Assembly (NCBI GenBank): GCA_947095585.1
Contig: OX352763.1
Coordinates: forward strand, 59,739,016-59,803,015
Source of the DNA: Nephrocerus scutellatus
Lineage: Eukaryota; Arthropoda; Insecta; Diptera; Pipunculidae
Direction: 5' to 3'
Length of the DNA: 64,000 nucleotides
Both the position numbers and the translations under genes were made by a program. The notes under the pieces are model-generated. The model did not search any database and was not told where the DNA came from. It saw only the letters and a list, made by a program, of their open reading frames with translations. Below are positions 34,986 through 47,392 of this stretch, piece after piece. How positions within the stretch are numbered: the first letter of the stretch is position 1; each line of letters opens with the position of its first letter.

Positions 34986-35878
34986 TGTTGCAACGCAACA
35001 TGGCACATAGTCTACACACATAGTGCTACGCACATAAAAATCGTCATCGACTCAGCCACATAGTGCACATAGTCTAAGCATATAGTGCTCCGCACACAAA
35101 ATCATCATCATCGATGCAATCAACTCATCGACTCAAGGCCAATGAACCACCACCAGTCTCATATCACGATGAAGCATTACTTTGTTGCAACACAATAGTG
35201 TACACAGTCATATTTCATCGCACAAATGGCTTGTCACATTGTAGCAACACAATGAGCGTCGTCAAATTTCGTCTGAACATGCGAGTCGTCGCCTAAGCGA
35301 CCTAATTGTTTACACATAAGAACGGACGACCACCACTAATGTGCACCATAAGCACAATCAGCATGTCGAGAGTCTACATCGCATTGGCAGTCATCGGCAT
35401 ATTCGGCAGCATGTACCTTATCAACGAGATATGGAAATTGCTGACATGGTACAAAGTACTAACAAAGTTACACATTTGGAATGTGTGGGACTGGTGGTGA
35501 CCGACACTGGCAACGTTCATCACTGGTGGCGATCGAGTCAGTCGATTGACGAGTTTACTGGCAACCAGCAGCGGCACGGAATTCACCAGTTGAATAATCT
35601 TTTGAATAATCTTTTGAATAATCTTTGAATTTTGTTGAAGTAAAATTATTTGTACTTATTTAAATTGTAAATCTTAAAGTGTCTAATTTTCCTTTGATTG
35701 TAATTTTGCTTGTGGCGCACACCATATATCTAACATTGTTCCAATAAAATTGTTTGTCATTCTTTACAAAAAACATAAAAAATTTAAGTTGATTGATTTC
35801 GCCATAAAAAACACAGTTCGCTTTTTATTTTGTGGAGAACACGTCTCCATCGTTTACGCTAAGTATCCACGCGATACA
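34986..35878 (+). repeat. Element 2 3' LTR (893 bp)
   Basis: Same length and ends as the 5' LTR (TGTTGCAACG to GCGATACA). No difference was found by eye, including the short open frames. Identity implies a recent insertion. Confidence 0.95.
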
Positions 35879-38800
35879 TCTATCGAATAGAGTTTGTTAG
35901 ATTACATTTCAGAGGGGAAGAGGCATTTGTGCATCGGTTTGAACTTTTTTTATTTTCATGAAATTTTTCAATTTGGGGGTTCTCTGTCAAGCGGATTGGC
36001 CAGTTCCCAGAGATGTCTCACTAAATTGACCCACACCTGTGTCTTCCTAAAGGAATAATCTATCGAATAGAGTTTGTTAGATTACATTGCAGAGGGGAAG
36101 AGGCATTTGTGCATTGGTTTGAACTTTTGTTATTTTTATGAAATTCTTCAATTTGGAGGTTCTATGTCAAGCGGATTGGCCAGTTCCCAGAGATGTCTCA
36201 CTAAATTGACCCACACCTGTGTCTTCCTTAAAGAATAATCTATCGAATAGAGTTTGTTAGATTACATTGCAGAGGGGAAGAGGCATTTGTGCATTGGTTT
36301 GAACTTTTGTTATTTTTATGAAATTCTTCAATTTGGAGGTTCTCTGTTAAGCGGATTGGCCAGTTCCCAGAGATGTCTCACTAAATTGACCCACACCAGT
36401 GTCTTCCTAAAGGAATAATCTATCGAATAGAGTTTGTTAGATTACATTTCAGTGGGGAAGAGGCATTTGTGCATCGGATTGAACTTTTGTTATTTTCATG
36501 AAATTTTTCAATTTGGGGGTTCTCTGTCAAGCGGATTGGCCAGTTCCCAGAGATGTCTCACTAAATTGACCCACACCTGTGTCTTCCTAAAGGAATAATC
36601 TATCGAATAGAGTTTGTTAGATTACATTGCAGAGGGGAAGAGGCATTTGTGCATCGGTTTGAACTTTTGTTATTTTTATGAAATTCTTCAATTTGGAGGT
36701 TCTCTGTCAAGCGGATTGGCCAGTTCCCAGAGATGTCTCACTAAATTGACCCACACCTGTGTCTTCCCAAAGGAATAATCTATCGAATAGAGTTTAATAG
36801 ATTACATTTCAGAGGGGAAGAGGCATTTGTGCATCGGTTTGAACTTTTTTTATTTTCATGAAATTTTTCAATTTGGAGGTTCTCTGTCAAGCGGATTGGT
36901 CAGTTCCCAGAGACGTCTCACTAAATTGACCCACACCTGTGTCTTCCTAAAGGAATAATCTCTCGAATAGAGTTTGTTAGATTACATTGCAGAGGGGAAG
37001 AGGCATTTGTGCATTGGTTTGAACTTTTGTTATTTTTATGAAATTCTTCAATTTGGAGGTTCTATGTCAAGCGGATTGGCCAGTTCCCAGAGATGTCTCA
37101 CTAAATTGACCCACACCTGTGTCTTCCTAAAAGAATAATCTATCGAATAGAGTTTGTTAGATTACATTGCAGAGGGGAAGAGGCATTTGTGCATTGGTTT
37201 GAACTTTTGTTATTTTTATGAAATTCTTCAATTTGGAGGTTCTCTGTTAAGCGGATTGGCCAGTTCCCAGAGATGTCTCACTAAATTGACCCACACCTGT
37301 GTCTTCCTAAAGGAATAATCTATCGAATAGAGTTTGTTAGATTACATTGCAGAGGGGAAGAGGCATTTGTGCATTGGTTTGAACTTTTGTTATTTTTATG
37401 AAATTCTTCAATTTGGAGGTTCTCTGTTAAGCGGATTGGTCAGTTCCCAGAGATGTCTCACTAAATTGACCCACACCTGTGTCTTTCTAAAGGAATAATC
37501 TATCGAATAGAGTTTGTTAGATTACATTGCAGAGGGGAGGAGGCATTTGTGCATCGGTTTGAACTTTTGTTATTTTCATGAAATTCTTCAATTTGGAGGT
37601 TCTCTGTCAAGCGGATTGGCCAGTTCCCAGAGATGTCTCACTAAATCGACCCACACCTGTGTCTTCCTAAAGGAATAATCTATCGAATAGAGTTTGTTAG
37701 ATTACATTTCAGAGGGGAAGAGGCATTTGTGCATCGGTTTGAACTTTTGTTATTTTCATGAAATTTTTCAATTTGGAGGTTCTCTGTCAAGCGGATTGGC
37801 CAGTTCCCAGAGATGTCTCACTAAATTGACCCACACCTGTGTCTTCCTAAAGGAATAATCTATCGAATATAGTTTGTTAGATTACATTGCAGAGGGGAAG
37901 AGGCATTTGTGCATTGGTTTGAACTTTTGTTATTTTTATGAAATTCTTCAATTTGGAGGTTCTCTGTCAAGCGGATTGGCCAGTTCCCAGAGATGTCTCA
38001 CTAAATTGACCCACACCTGTGTCTTCCTAAAGAAATAATCTATCGAATAGAGTTTGTTAGATTACATTTCAGAGGGGAAGAGGCATTTGTGCATCGGTTT
38101 GAACTTTTTTTATTTTCATGAAATTTTTCAATTTGGAGGTTCTCTGTCAAGCGGATTGGCCAGTTCCCAGAGATGTCTCACTAAATTGACCCACATCTGT
38201 GTCTTCCTAAAGGAATAATCTATCGAATAGAATTTGTTAGATTACATTGCAGAGGGGAAGAGGCATTTGTGCATTGGTTTGAACTTTTGTTATTTTTATG
38301 AAATTCTTCAATTTGGAGGTTCTATGTCAAGCGGATTGGCCAGTTCCCAGAGATGTGTCACTAAATTGACCCACACCAGTGTCTTCCTAAAGGAATAATC
38401 TATCGAATAGAGTTTGTTAGATTACATTTCAGAGGGGAAGTGGCATTTGTGCATCGGATTGAACTTTTGTTATTTTCATGAAATTTTTCAATTTGGAGGT
38501 TCTCTGTCAAGCGGATTGGCCAGTTCCCAGAGATGTCTCACTAAATTGACCCACACCTGTGTCTTCCTAAAGGAATAATCTATCGAATAGAGTTTGTTAG
38601 ATTACATTGCAGAGGGGAAGAGGCATTTGTGCATCGGTTTGAACTTTTGTTATTTTTATGAAATTCTTTAATTTGGAGATTCTCTGTCAATTGGATTGGC
38701 CAGTTCCCAGAGATGGCTCACTAAATTGACCCACACCTGTGTCTTCCTAAAGGAATAATCTATCGAATAGAGTTTGTTAGATTACATTGCAGAGGGGAAG

Positions 38801-40612
38801 AGGCATTTGTGCATCGGTTTGAACTTTTGTTATTTTTATGAAATTCTTCAATTTGGAGGTTCTCTGTCAAGCGGATTGGCCAGTTCCCAGAGATGTCTCA
38901 CTAAATTGACCCACACCTGTGTCTTCCTAAAGGAATAATCTATCGAATAGAGTTTAATAGATTACATTTCAGAGGGGAAGAGGCATTTGTGCATCGGTTT
39001 GAACTTTTTTTATTTTCATGACATTTTTCAATTTGGAGGTTCTCTGTCAAGCGGATTGGTCAGTTCCCAGAGATGTCTCACTAAATTGACCCACACCTGT
39101 GTCTTCCTAAAGGAATAATCTCTCGAATAGAGTTTGTTAGATTACATTGCAGAGGGGAAGAGGCATTTGTGCATTGGTTTGAACTTTTGTTATTTTTATG
39201 AAATTCTTCAATTTGGAGGTTCTATGTCAAGCGGATTGGCCAGTTCCCAGAGATGTCTCACTAAATTGACCCACACCTGTGTCTTCCTAAAAGAATAATC
39301 TATCGAATAGAGTTTGTTAGATTACATTGCAGAGGGGAAGAGGCCATTGTGCATTGGTTTGAACTTTTGTTATTTTTATGAAATTCTTCAATTTGGAGGT
39401 TCTCTGTTAAGCGGATTGGCCAGTTCCCAGAGATGTCTCACTAAATTGACCCACACCTGTGTCTTCCTAAAGGAATAATCTATCGAATAGAGTTTGTTAG
39501 ATTACATTTCAGAGGGGAAGAGGCATTTGTGCATCGGTTTGAACTTTTGTTATTTTTATGAAATTCTTCAATTTGGAGGTTCTCTGTCAAGCGGATTGGC
39601 CAGTTCCTAGAGACGTCTCACTAAATTGACCCACACCTGTGTCTTCCTAAAGGAATAATCTATCGAATAGAGTTTGTTAGATTACATTTCAGAGGGGAAG
39701 AGGTATTTGTGCATCGGTTTGAACTTTTGTTATTTTCATGAAATTTTTCAATTTGGAGGTTCTCTGTCAAGCGGATTGGCCAGTTCCCAGAGATGTCTCA
39801 CTAAATTGACCCACACCTGTGTCTTCCTAAAGGAATAATCTATCGAATATAGTTTGTTAGATTACATTGCAGAGGGGAAGAGGCATTTGTGCATTGGTTT
39901 GAACTTTTGTTATTTTTATGAAATTCTTCAATTTGGAGGTTCTATGTCAAGCGGATTGGCCAGTTCCCAGAGATGTCTCACTAAATTGACCCACACCTGT
40001 GTCTTCCTAAAGGAATAATCTATCGAATAGAGTTTGTTAGATTACATTGCAGAGGGGAAGAGGCATTTGTGCATCGGTTTGAACTTTTGTTATTTTAATA
40101 AAATTCTTCAATTTGGAGGTTTTCCGTCAAGCGGATTGGCCAGTTCCCAGAGATGTCTCACTAAATTGACCCACACCTGTGTCTTTCTAAAAGAATAATC
40201 TATCGAATAGAGTTTGTTAGATTACATTGCAGATGGGAAGAGGCATTTGTGCATTGGTTTGAACTTTTGTTATTTTTATGAAATTCTTCAATTTGGAGGT
40301 TCTCTGTTAAGCGGATTGGCCAGTTCCCAGAGATGTCTCACTAAATTGACCCACACCTGTGTCTTCCTAAAGGAATAGTCTATCGAATAGAGTTTGTAAG
40401 ATTACATTTCAGAGGGGAAGAGGCATTTGTGCATCGGTTGCAACTTTTGTTATTTTCATGAAATTTTTCAATTTGGAGGTTCTCTGTCAAGCGGATTGGC
40501 CAGTTCCCAGAGATGTCTCACTAAATTGACCCACACCTGTGTCTTCGTAAAGGAATAATCTATCAAATAGAGTATGTTAGATTACAATGCATAGGGGAAG
40601 AGGCATTTGTGC
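35879..40612 (+). repeat. 180-bp satellite array, middle block
   Basis: About 26 monomers, all 180 bp, in the same orientation. Monomer types resemble the 10-13 kb part of the left block (CATTTCAGTGGGG, GGAGGTTCTATG, GTTTAATAG). Two runs contain the monomer pair that represents the empty insertion site of the BEL cluster (GGATTGGTCAGTTCCCAGAG near 36893 and 39053). It ends mid-monomer at ATTTGTGC where the 2.9-kb element begins. Confidence 0.96.
40609..40612 (+). other. Target duplication GTGC of 2.9-kb element, copy A
   Basis: GTGC precedes the element and is repeated at 43473-43476 after it. The intact monomer has CATTTGTGCATCGG with one GTGC, so this is a 4-bp target duplication. Confidence 0.9.
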
Positions 40613-40954
40613 TGTAATGGTGTAATTTTTACGGGTGCTGCTGCTTCGGGGCCATGGGGTACACGCCTAGCATACGCGCTAGCCAGCTCGCCGGATTGGG
40701 GTGGGATCTTGGCCCATCAGCCGCGCCTACCATCCATAAATATATTTATTATTGCGTGTACTAAGTTATGATCCAAAACAAACAAACACGACCATGAGGC
40801 AGCGAATCCAAAACTCAATAAAAAAACTAATTTCTCTCCATAACGTTATAATTCACTTCACATAATTAACATTAAAATTATATGAACGTACGGTTTGATC
40901 ATGTTATTAATTATAAATGTAAACATAAACTCTTAAGGTGTATATATATATATA

Positions 40955-42195
40955 AGAATCGCAGGTAAGTTGATTTCATAGTGGAATAATAAAGTAATTA
41001 GAAATAAATCTTTAAGGGTATGTATATAGATATAATCGAAGGTGAGTTTATTACATGGTGAGAAGTAAATAGAAATAAATCTTAGCGTGTAGGTATAATT
41101 AGTATAATCGAAGGTAAGTAATTTACATAGAGAAAAGTAAATAGGAATAAATCTTAAAGTGTAGGTATAATTATTATGATCAAAGGTAAGTTTATTTCAT
41201 ATCGAAATAATAAAGTAAATAGAAATCTTAAAGGGTATGTATTAATATAATCAGAGGTAAGTTTAATACATAGTGAAAAGTAGCTAGACATAACTCTTAA
41301 AGTGTAGATATAATTATTGTGATCAACGGTAAGTTTATTTCATATCGAAATAATAAAGTAAATAGAAATCTTAAAGGGTATGTATTAATATAATCAAAGG
41401 TAAGTTTAATACATAGTGAAAAGTAGCTAGACATAACTCTTAAAGTGTAGATATAATTATTGTGATCAACGGTAAGTTTATTTCATATCGAAATAATAAA
41501 GTAAATAGAAATCTTAAAGGGTATGTATTAATATAATCAAAGGTAAGTTTAATACATAGTGAAAAGTAGCTAAAAATAATTCTTAAAGTGTAGAAATAAT
41601 TATTGTGATCAACGGTAAGTTTATTTCATATCGAAATAATAAAGTAAATAGAAATCTTAAAGGGTATGTATTAATATAATCAGAGGTAAGTTTAATACAT
41701 AGTGAAAAGTAGCTAGACATAACTCTTAAAGTGTAGATATAATTATTGTGATCAACGGTAAGTTTATTTCATATCGAAATAATAAAGTAAATAGAAATCT
41801 TAAAGGGTATGTATTAATATAATCAAAGGTAAGTTTAATACATAGTGAAAAGTAGCTAAAAATAATTCTTAAAGTGTAGGTATAATTAATATAATCAGAG
41901 GTAAGTTTCTTTCATATCGAAATAATAACGTAAATAGAAATCTTAAAGGGTATGTGTTAATATAATCAGAGGTAAGTTTAATACATAGTGAAAAGTAGCT
42001 AGACATAACTCTTAAAGTGTAGAAATAATTATTGTGATCAACGGTAAGTTTATTTCATATCGAAATAATAAGGTAAATAGAAATCTTAAAGGGTATGTAT
42101 TAATATAATCAGAGGTAAGTTTAATACATAGTGAAAAGTAGCTAAAAATAATTCTTAAAGTGTAGGTATAATTATTGTGATCGACGGTAATATCT
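40955..42195 (+). repeat. ~71/143-bp tandem repeats with splice-donor motifs, copy A
   Basis: About 17 related ~71-bp units. From about 41220 they alternate as two types, giving a clear 143-bp period (AGTGTAGATATAATTATTG at 41301 and 41444). The types are ATCTTAAAGGGTATGTATTA...ATCAGAGGTAAGTTTAATAC and ACTCTTAAAGTGTAGATATA...GATCAACGGTAAGTTTATTT. Almost every unit contains GGTAAGTT or GGTGAGTT at the same place. Confidence 0.92.
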
Positions 42196-42830
42196 TAAAG
42201 TGTATTTAATAATAAGGTGAGTAGTTTAAATGGTATATGAGTGTAAATCCGTGGTGTTTTATATATGTATAAATATTCATATTTGTGTTTGATGATATTA
42301 TCTTAAAGTATATATAATAAGAAGGTGAGTACTGTAAATGGTATAAGAGTGTAAATCCGTGGTGGTTTATATATGTATAAATATTCATATTTATGTTCGA
42401 TGATATTATCTTTAAGTGTATTTAATAAGAAGGTGAGTACTTTAAATGGTGTGTGAGTGTAAATTCATGGTGTTTTATATATGTATAAACGCACATATTT
42501 ATGTTCGACGATAATACGCAGAAATGTCCATTTTTATTTTAGGGTATTCAATAAAAAGGTGAGTATTTCAAAGGTTATGTGATGTAAATCCATGGTATTT
42601 TATATATATATAAATACTTATATTTATGTTCGATGATAATATCTTAACGTGTATTTGATAAAAAAAAATACTTTAAAGGTTATGTGATGTAAATCCGTGG
42701 TGTTCTATGTATGTATAAACGCACATATTTATGTTCGACGATAATACGCAGAAATGTCCATTTTTATTTCAGGATATTCAATAAAAGGTGAGTATTTTAA
42801 AGGTTATGTGATGTACATCGTACTAAGAAG
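42186..42830 (+). repeat. 110-124-bp tandem repeats with GGTGAGTA motifs, copy A
   Basis: About five to six units containing AAATCCGTGGTGTTTTATAT, TATGTATAAA and TTTATGTTCGATGATA, each followed by a short AT-rich stretch and AAGGTGAGTA (42213, 42323, 42433, 42557 and 42786). Units start with TCTTAAAGTGTATTTAATAA, which resembles the start of the 71-bp units, so the two blocks are probably related. Confidence 0.88.
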
Positions 42831-42897
42831 CTGAAGCCATCTGGCACTCCGTGCGAATTTGGTTGCGGAGGAAAATAAAATATATTCATTCACTTAC

Positions 42898-42993
42898 GTG
42901 GAGAGAGGGACATTGAAGGCTCAATACCGATTTCTTGGGTTTCTTCCCAGTTTTACTGACTTGCTGTCCAGAATTGTTGCCGGATGTTAGCAT
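42898..42993 (-). other. Possible short coding exon with 5' splice site, copy A
   Basis: On the minus strand an ATG (42993) opens 32 codons rich in Ser, Lys and Gly (MLTSGNNSG..., TGKKPKKS...) and runs into CAC followed by GTAAGTG, a consensus donor. This lies in the non-repetitive part of the 2.9-kb element. No family is recognised, and a chance match is quite possible. Confidence 0.25.
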
Positions 42994-43472
42994 GATTACT
43001 TTCGCCTGGATGCAATCCGATCCGCGTGTATCGCTGCCATCCACCGATGAAAATTCTAATCGTTTATTTATTTTTAGTTTTGGCCTCCTTTCCCTGAGGA
43101 GTCAATAACTTAATAATTATTTTCTTTTTCTTTTTTTTTTTTCTTTTTGTTATTTTTATAAAATAATATGGATGTTACCTCTCTTGTAAGAAATAATTAT
43201 AATTCTTATTTTTTTCCGGATTGAGTGCTTTTTGCCGCATTCCTTGCTGCTCCGCTCAGTGTCAGAATCCAAATGGCAAGTTGTCGCTTGCCCGATTCAC
43301 ATCGAACCACTTTGTAGCATACGTCAAGTAGCCCGACGTGCAAGAGCGAGATAACTATTGTTCGATTATCCGTGATGGAATTAGACTTGATGTGCATTTA
43401 CACAGAGCTTGCCTCATATTGAAGAGTAGATATTTACACCATTTCCTTTGGTTTGGACACTGCACCATTACA

Positions 43473-45816
43473 GTGCATCGGTTTGAACTTTTGTTATTTT
43501 TATGAAATTCTTCAATTTGGAGGTTCCCTGTCAAGCGCATTGGCCAGTTCCCAGAGATGTCTCACTAAATTGACCCACACCTTTGTCTTCCTAAAAGAAT
43601 AATCTATCGAATAGAGTTTGTTAGATTACATTGCAGAAGGGAAGAGGCATTTGTGCATTGGTTTGAACTTTTGTTATTTTTATGAAATTCTTCAATTTGG
43701 AGGTTCTCTGTTAAGCGGATTGGCCAGTTCCCAGAGATGTCTCACTAAATTGACCCACACCTGTGTCTTCCTAAAGGAATAATCTATCGAATAGAGTTTG
43801 TTAGATTACATTGCAAAGGGGAAGAGGCATTTGTGCATCGGTTTGAACTTTTGTTATTTTTATGAAATTCTTCAATTTGGAGGTTCTCTGTTAAGCGGAT
43901 TGGTCAGTTCCCAGAGATGTCTCACTAAATTGACCCACACCTTTGTCTTCCTAAAAGAATAATCTATCGAATAGATTTTGTAAGATTACATTTCAGAGGG
44001 GAAGAGGCATTTGTGCATCGGTTTGAACTTTTGTTATTTTTATGAAATTCTTCAATTTGGAGGTTCTCTGTCAAGCGGATTGGCCAGTTCCCAGAGATGT
44101 CTCACTAAATTGACCCACACCTGTGTCTTCCTAAAGGAATAATCTATCGAATAGAGTTTAATAGATTACATTTCAGAGGGGAAGAGGCATTTGTGCATCG
44201 GTTTGAACTTTTTTTATTTTCATGACATTTTTCAATTTGGAGGTTCTCTGTCAAGCGGATTGGTCAGTTCCCAGAGATGTCTCACTAAATTGACCCACAC
44301 CTGTGTCTTCCTAAAGGAATAATCTCTCGAATAGAGTTTGTTAGATTACATTGCAGAGGGGAAGAGGCATTTGTGCATTGGTTTGAACTTTTGTTATTTT
44401 TATGAAATTCTTCAATTTGGAGGTTCTATGTCAAGCGGATTGGCCAGTTCCCAGAGATGTCTCACTAAATTGACCCACACCTGTGTCTTCCTAAAAGAAT
44501 AATCTATCGAATAGAGTTTGTTAGATTACATTGCAGAGGGGAAGAGGCCATTGTGCATTGGTTTGAACTTTTGTTATTTTTATGAAATTCTTCAATTTGG
44601 AGGTTCTCTGTTAAGCGGATTGGCCAGTTCCCAGAGATGTCTCACTAAATTGACCCACACCTGTGTCTTCCTAAAGGAATAATCTATCGAATAGAGTTTG
44701 TTAGATTACATTTCAGAGGGGAAGAGGCATTTGTGCATCGGTTTGAACTTTTGTTATTTTTATGAAATTCTTCAATTTGGAGGTTCTCTGTCAAGCGGAT
44801 TGGCCAGTTCCTAGAGACGTCTCACTAAATTGACCCACACCTGTGTCTTCCTAAAGGAATAATCTATCGAATAGAGTTTGTTAGATTACATTTCAGAGGG
44901 GAAGAGGTATTTGTGCATCGGTTTGAACTTTTGTTATTTTCATGAAATTTTTCAATTTGGAGGTTCTCTGTCAAGCGGATTGGCCAGTTCCCAGAGATGT
45001 CTCACTAAATTGACCCACACCTGTGTCTTCCTAAAGGAATAATCTATCGAATATAGTTTGTTAGATTACATTGCAGAGGGGAAGAGGCATTTGTGCATTG
45101 GTTTGAACTTTTGTTATTTTTATGAAATTCTTCAATTTGGAGGTTCTATGTCAAGCGGATTGGCCAGTTCCCAGAGATGTCTCACTAAATTGACCCACAC
45201 CTGTGTCTTCCTAAAGGAATAATCTATCGAATAGAGTTTGTTAGATTACATTGCAGAGGGGAAGAGGCATTTGTGCATCGGTTTGAACTTTTGTTATTTT
45301 AATAAAATTCTTCAATTTGGAGGTTTTCCGTCAAGCGGATTGGCCAGTTCCCAGAGATGTCTCACTAAATTGACCCACACCTGTGTCTTTCTAAAAGAAT
45401 AATCTATCGAATAGAGTTTGTTAGATTACATTGCAGATGGGAAGAGGCATTTGTGCATTGGTTTGAACTTTTGTTATTTTTATGAAATTCTTCAATTTGG
45501 AGGTTCTCTGTTAAGCGGATTGGCCAGTTCCCAGAGATGTCTCACTAAATTGACCCACACCTGTGTCTTCCTAAAGGAATAGTCTATCGAATAGAGTTTG
45601 TAAGATTACATTTCAGAGGGGAAGAGGCATTTGTGCATCGGTTGCAACTTTTGTTATTTTCATGAAATTTTTCAATTTGGAGGTTCTCTGTCAAGCGGAT
45701 TGGCCAGTTCCCAGAGATGTCTCACTAAATTGACCCACACCTGTGTCTTCGTAAAGGAATAATCTATCAAATAGAGTATGTTAGATTACAATGCATAGGG
45801 GAAGAGGCATTTGTGC
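43473..45816 (+). repeat. 180-bp satellite array between the two 2.9-kb elements
   Basis: Thirteen monomers, all 180 bp. The left part matches the satellite to the right of copy B, and the right part (from about 44040) matches the satellite to the left of copy A at an offset of 5204 bp, including private marks such as CATGACATTTTTC (39017 and 44221) and GAGGCCATTG (39341 and 44545). The array therefore contains a duplication junction. Confidence 0.95.
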
Positions 45817-46157
45817 TGTAATGGTGTAATTTTTACGGGTGCTGCTGCTTCGGGGCCATGGGGTACACGCCTAGCATACGCGCTAGCCAGCTCGCCGGAT
45901 TGGGGTGGGATCTTGGCCCATCAGCCGCGCCTACCATCCATAAATATATTTATTATTGCGTGTACTAAGTTATGATCCAAAACAAACAAACACGACCATG
46001 AGGCAGCGAATCCAAAACTCAATAAAAAAACTAATTTCTCTCCATAACGTTATAATTCACTTTATTAATGTTAATTATATGAACGTACGGTTTGATCATG
46101 TTATTAATTATAAATGTAAACATAAACTCTTAAGGTGTATATATATATATAAGAATC

Positions 46158-47392
46158 GCAGGTAAGTTGATTTCATAGTGGAATAATAAAGTAATTAGAA
46201 ATAAATCTTTAAGGGTATGTATATAGATATAATCGAAGGTGAGTTTATTACATGGTGAGAAGTAAATAGAAATAAGTCTTAGCGTGTAGGTATAATTAGT
46301 ATAATCGAAGGTAAGTAATTTACATAGAGAAAAGTAAATAGGAATAAATCTTAAAGTGTAGGTATAATTATTATGATCAAAGGTAAGTTTATTTCATATC
46401 GAAATAATAAAGTAAATAGAAATCTTAAAGGGTATGTATTAATATAATCAGAGGTAAGTTTAATACATAGTGAAAAGTAGCTAGACATAACTCTTAAAGT
46501 GTAGATATAATTATTGTGATCAACGGTAAGTTTATTTCATATCGAAATAATAAAGTAAATAGAAATCTTAAAGGGTATGTATTAATATAATCAAAGGTAA
46601 GTTTAATACATAGTGAAAAGTAGCTAGACATAACTCTTAAAGTGTAGATATAATTATTGTGATCAACGGTAAGTTTATTTCATATCGAAATAATAAAGTA
46701 AATAGAAATCTTAAAGGGTATGTATTAATATAATCAAAGGTAAGTTTAATACATAGTGAAAAGTAGCTAAAAATAATTCTTAAAGTGTAGAAATAATTAT
46801 TGTGATCAACGGTAAGTTTATTTCATATCGAAATAATAAAGTAAATAGAAATCTTAAAGGGTATGTATTAATATAATCAGAGGTAAGTTTAATACATAGT
46901 GAAAAGTAGCTAGACATAACTCTTAAAGTGTAGATATAATTATTGTGATCAACGGTAAGTTTATTTCATATCGAAATAATAAAGTAAATAGAAATCTTAA
47001 AGGGTATGTATTAATATAATCAAAGGTAAGTTTAATACATAGTGAAAAGTAGCTAAAAATAATTCTTAAAGTGTAGGTATAATTAATATAATCAGAGGTA
47101 AGTTTCTTTCATATCGAAATAATAACGTAAATAGAAATCTTAAAGGGTATGTGTTAATATAATCAGAGGTAAGTTTAATACATAGTGAAAAGTAGCTAGA
47201 CATAACTCTTAAAGTGTAGAAATAATTATTGTGATCAACGGTAAGTTTATTTCATATCGAAATAATAAGGTAAATAGAAATCTTAAAGGGTATGTATTAA
47301 TATAATCAGAGGTAAGTTTAATACATAGTGAAAAGTAGCTAAAAATAATTCTTAAAGTGTAGGTATAATTATTGTGATCGACGGTAATATCT
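46158..47392 (+). repeat. ~71/143-bp tandem repeats with splice-donor motifs, copy B
   Basis: Same organisation and unit order as 40955-42195 in copy A, offset by 5197 bp. The GGTAAGTT motifs are conserved in place. Confidence 0.9.

Larger units (their letters stand above)
29050..35878 (+). mobile_element. BEL/Pao retrotransposon (element 2), complete ends, RT-deleted
   Basis: A 6829-bp plus-strand insertion with two 893-bp LTRs in which I found no difference, a perfect TCTAT target duplication, a tRNA-Tyr primer-binding site and one long open frame. The flanking halves belong to one monomer type (the one seen at 28481-28660), confirming insertion into a single monomer. It is clearly distinct from element 1, with a different LTR, a different primer site and divergent protein. 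Confidence 0.95.
40613..43472 (+). mobile_element. 2.9-kb noncoding element, copy A (possible giant solo LTR)
   Basis: A 2860-bp insertion with perfect 10-bp inverted ends (TGTAATGGTG and CACCATTACA) and a 4-bp target duplication. TG...CA ends plus a 4-bp duplication fit an unusually long solo LTR; a non-autonomous inverted-repeat DNA transposon is the alternative. Internally there is a GC-richer 5' ~120 bp, a 70/143-bp tandem block, a 110-124-bp tandem block, a single-copy part (42830-43120), a T-rich tract (43121-43150) and a 3' single-copy part. No long open frame or transposase, integrase or polymerase domain was seen. Orientation is unknown; plus is used because splice-donor motifs point that way. 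Confidence 0.85.

Noticed and set aside
42206..42388. Tyr- and His-rich 60-codon frame on the minus strand of the tandem repeats
   Set aside because: It follows the AT-rich repeat period and is low complexity. It is a repeat artefact.
43206..43540. Two minus-strand frames of ~60 codons in the 2.9-kb element and adjacent satellite
   Set aside because: One crosses from the element into satellite, and the other has no recognised similarity. Both are duplicated only because the block is duplicated.
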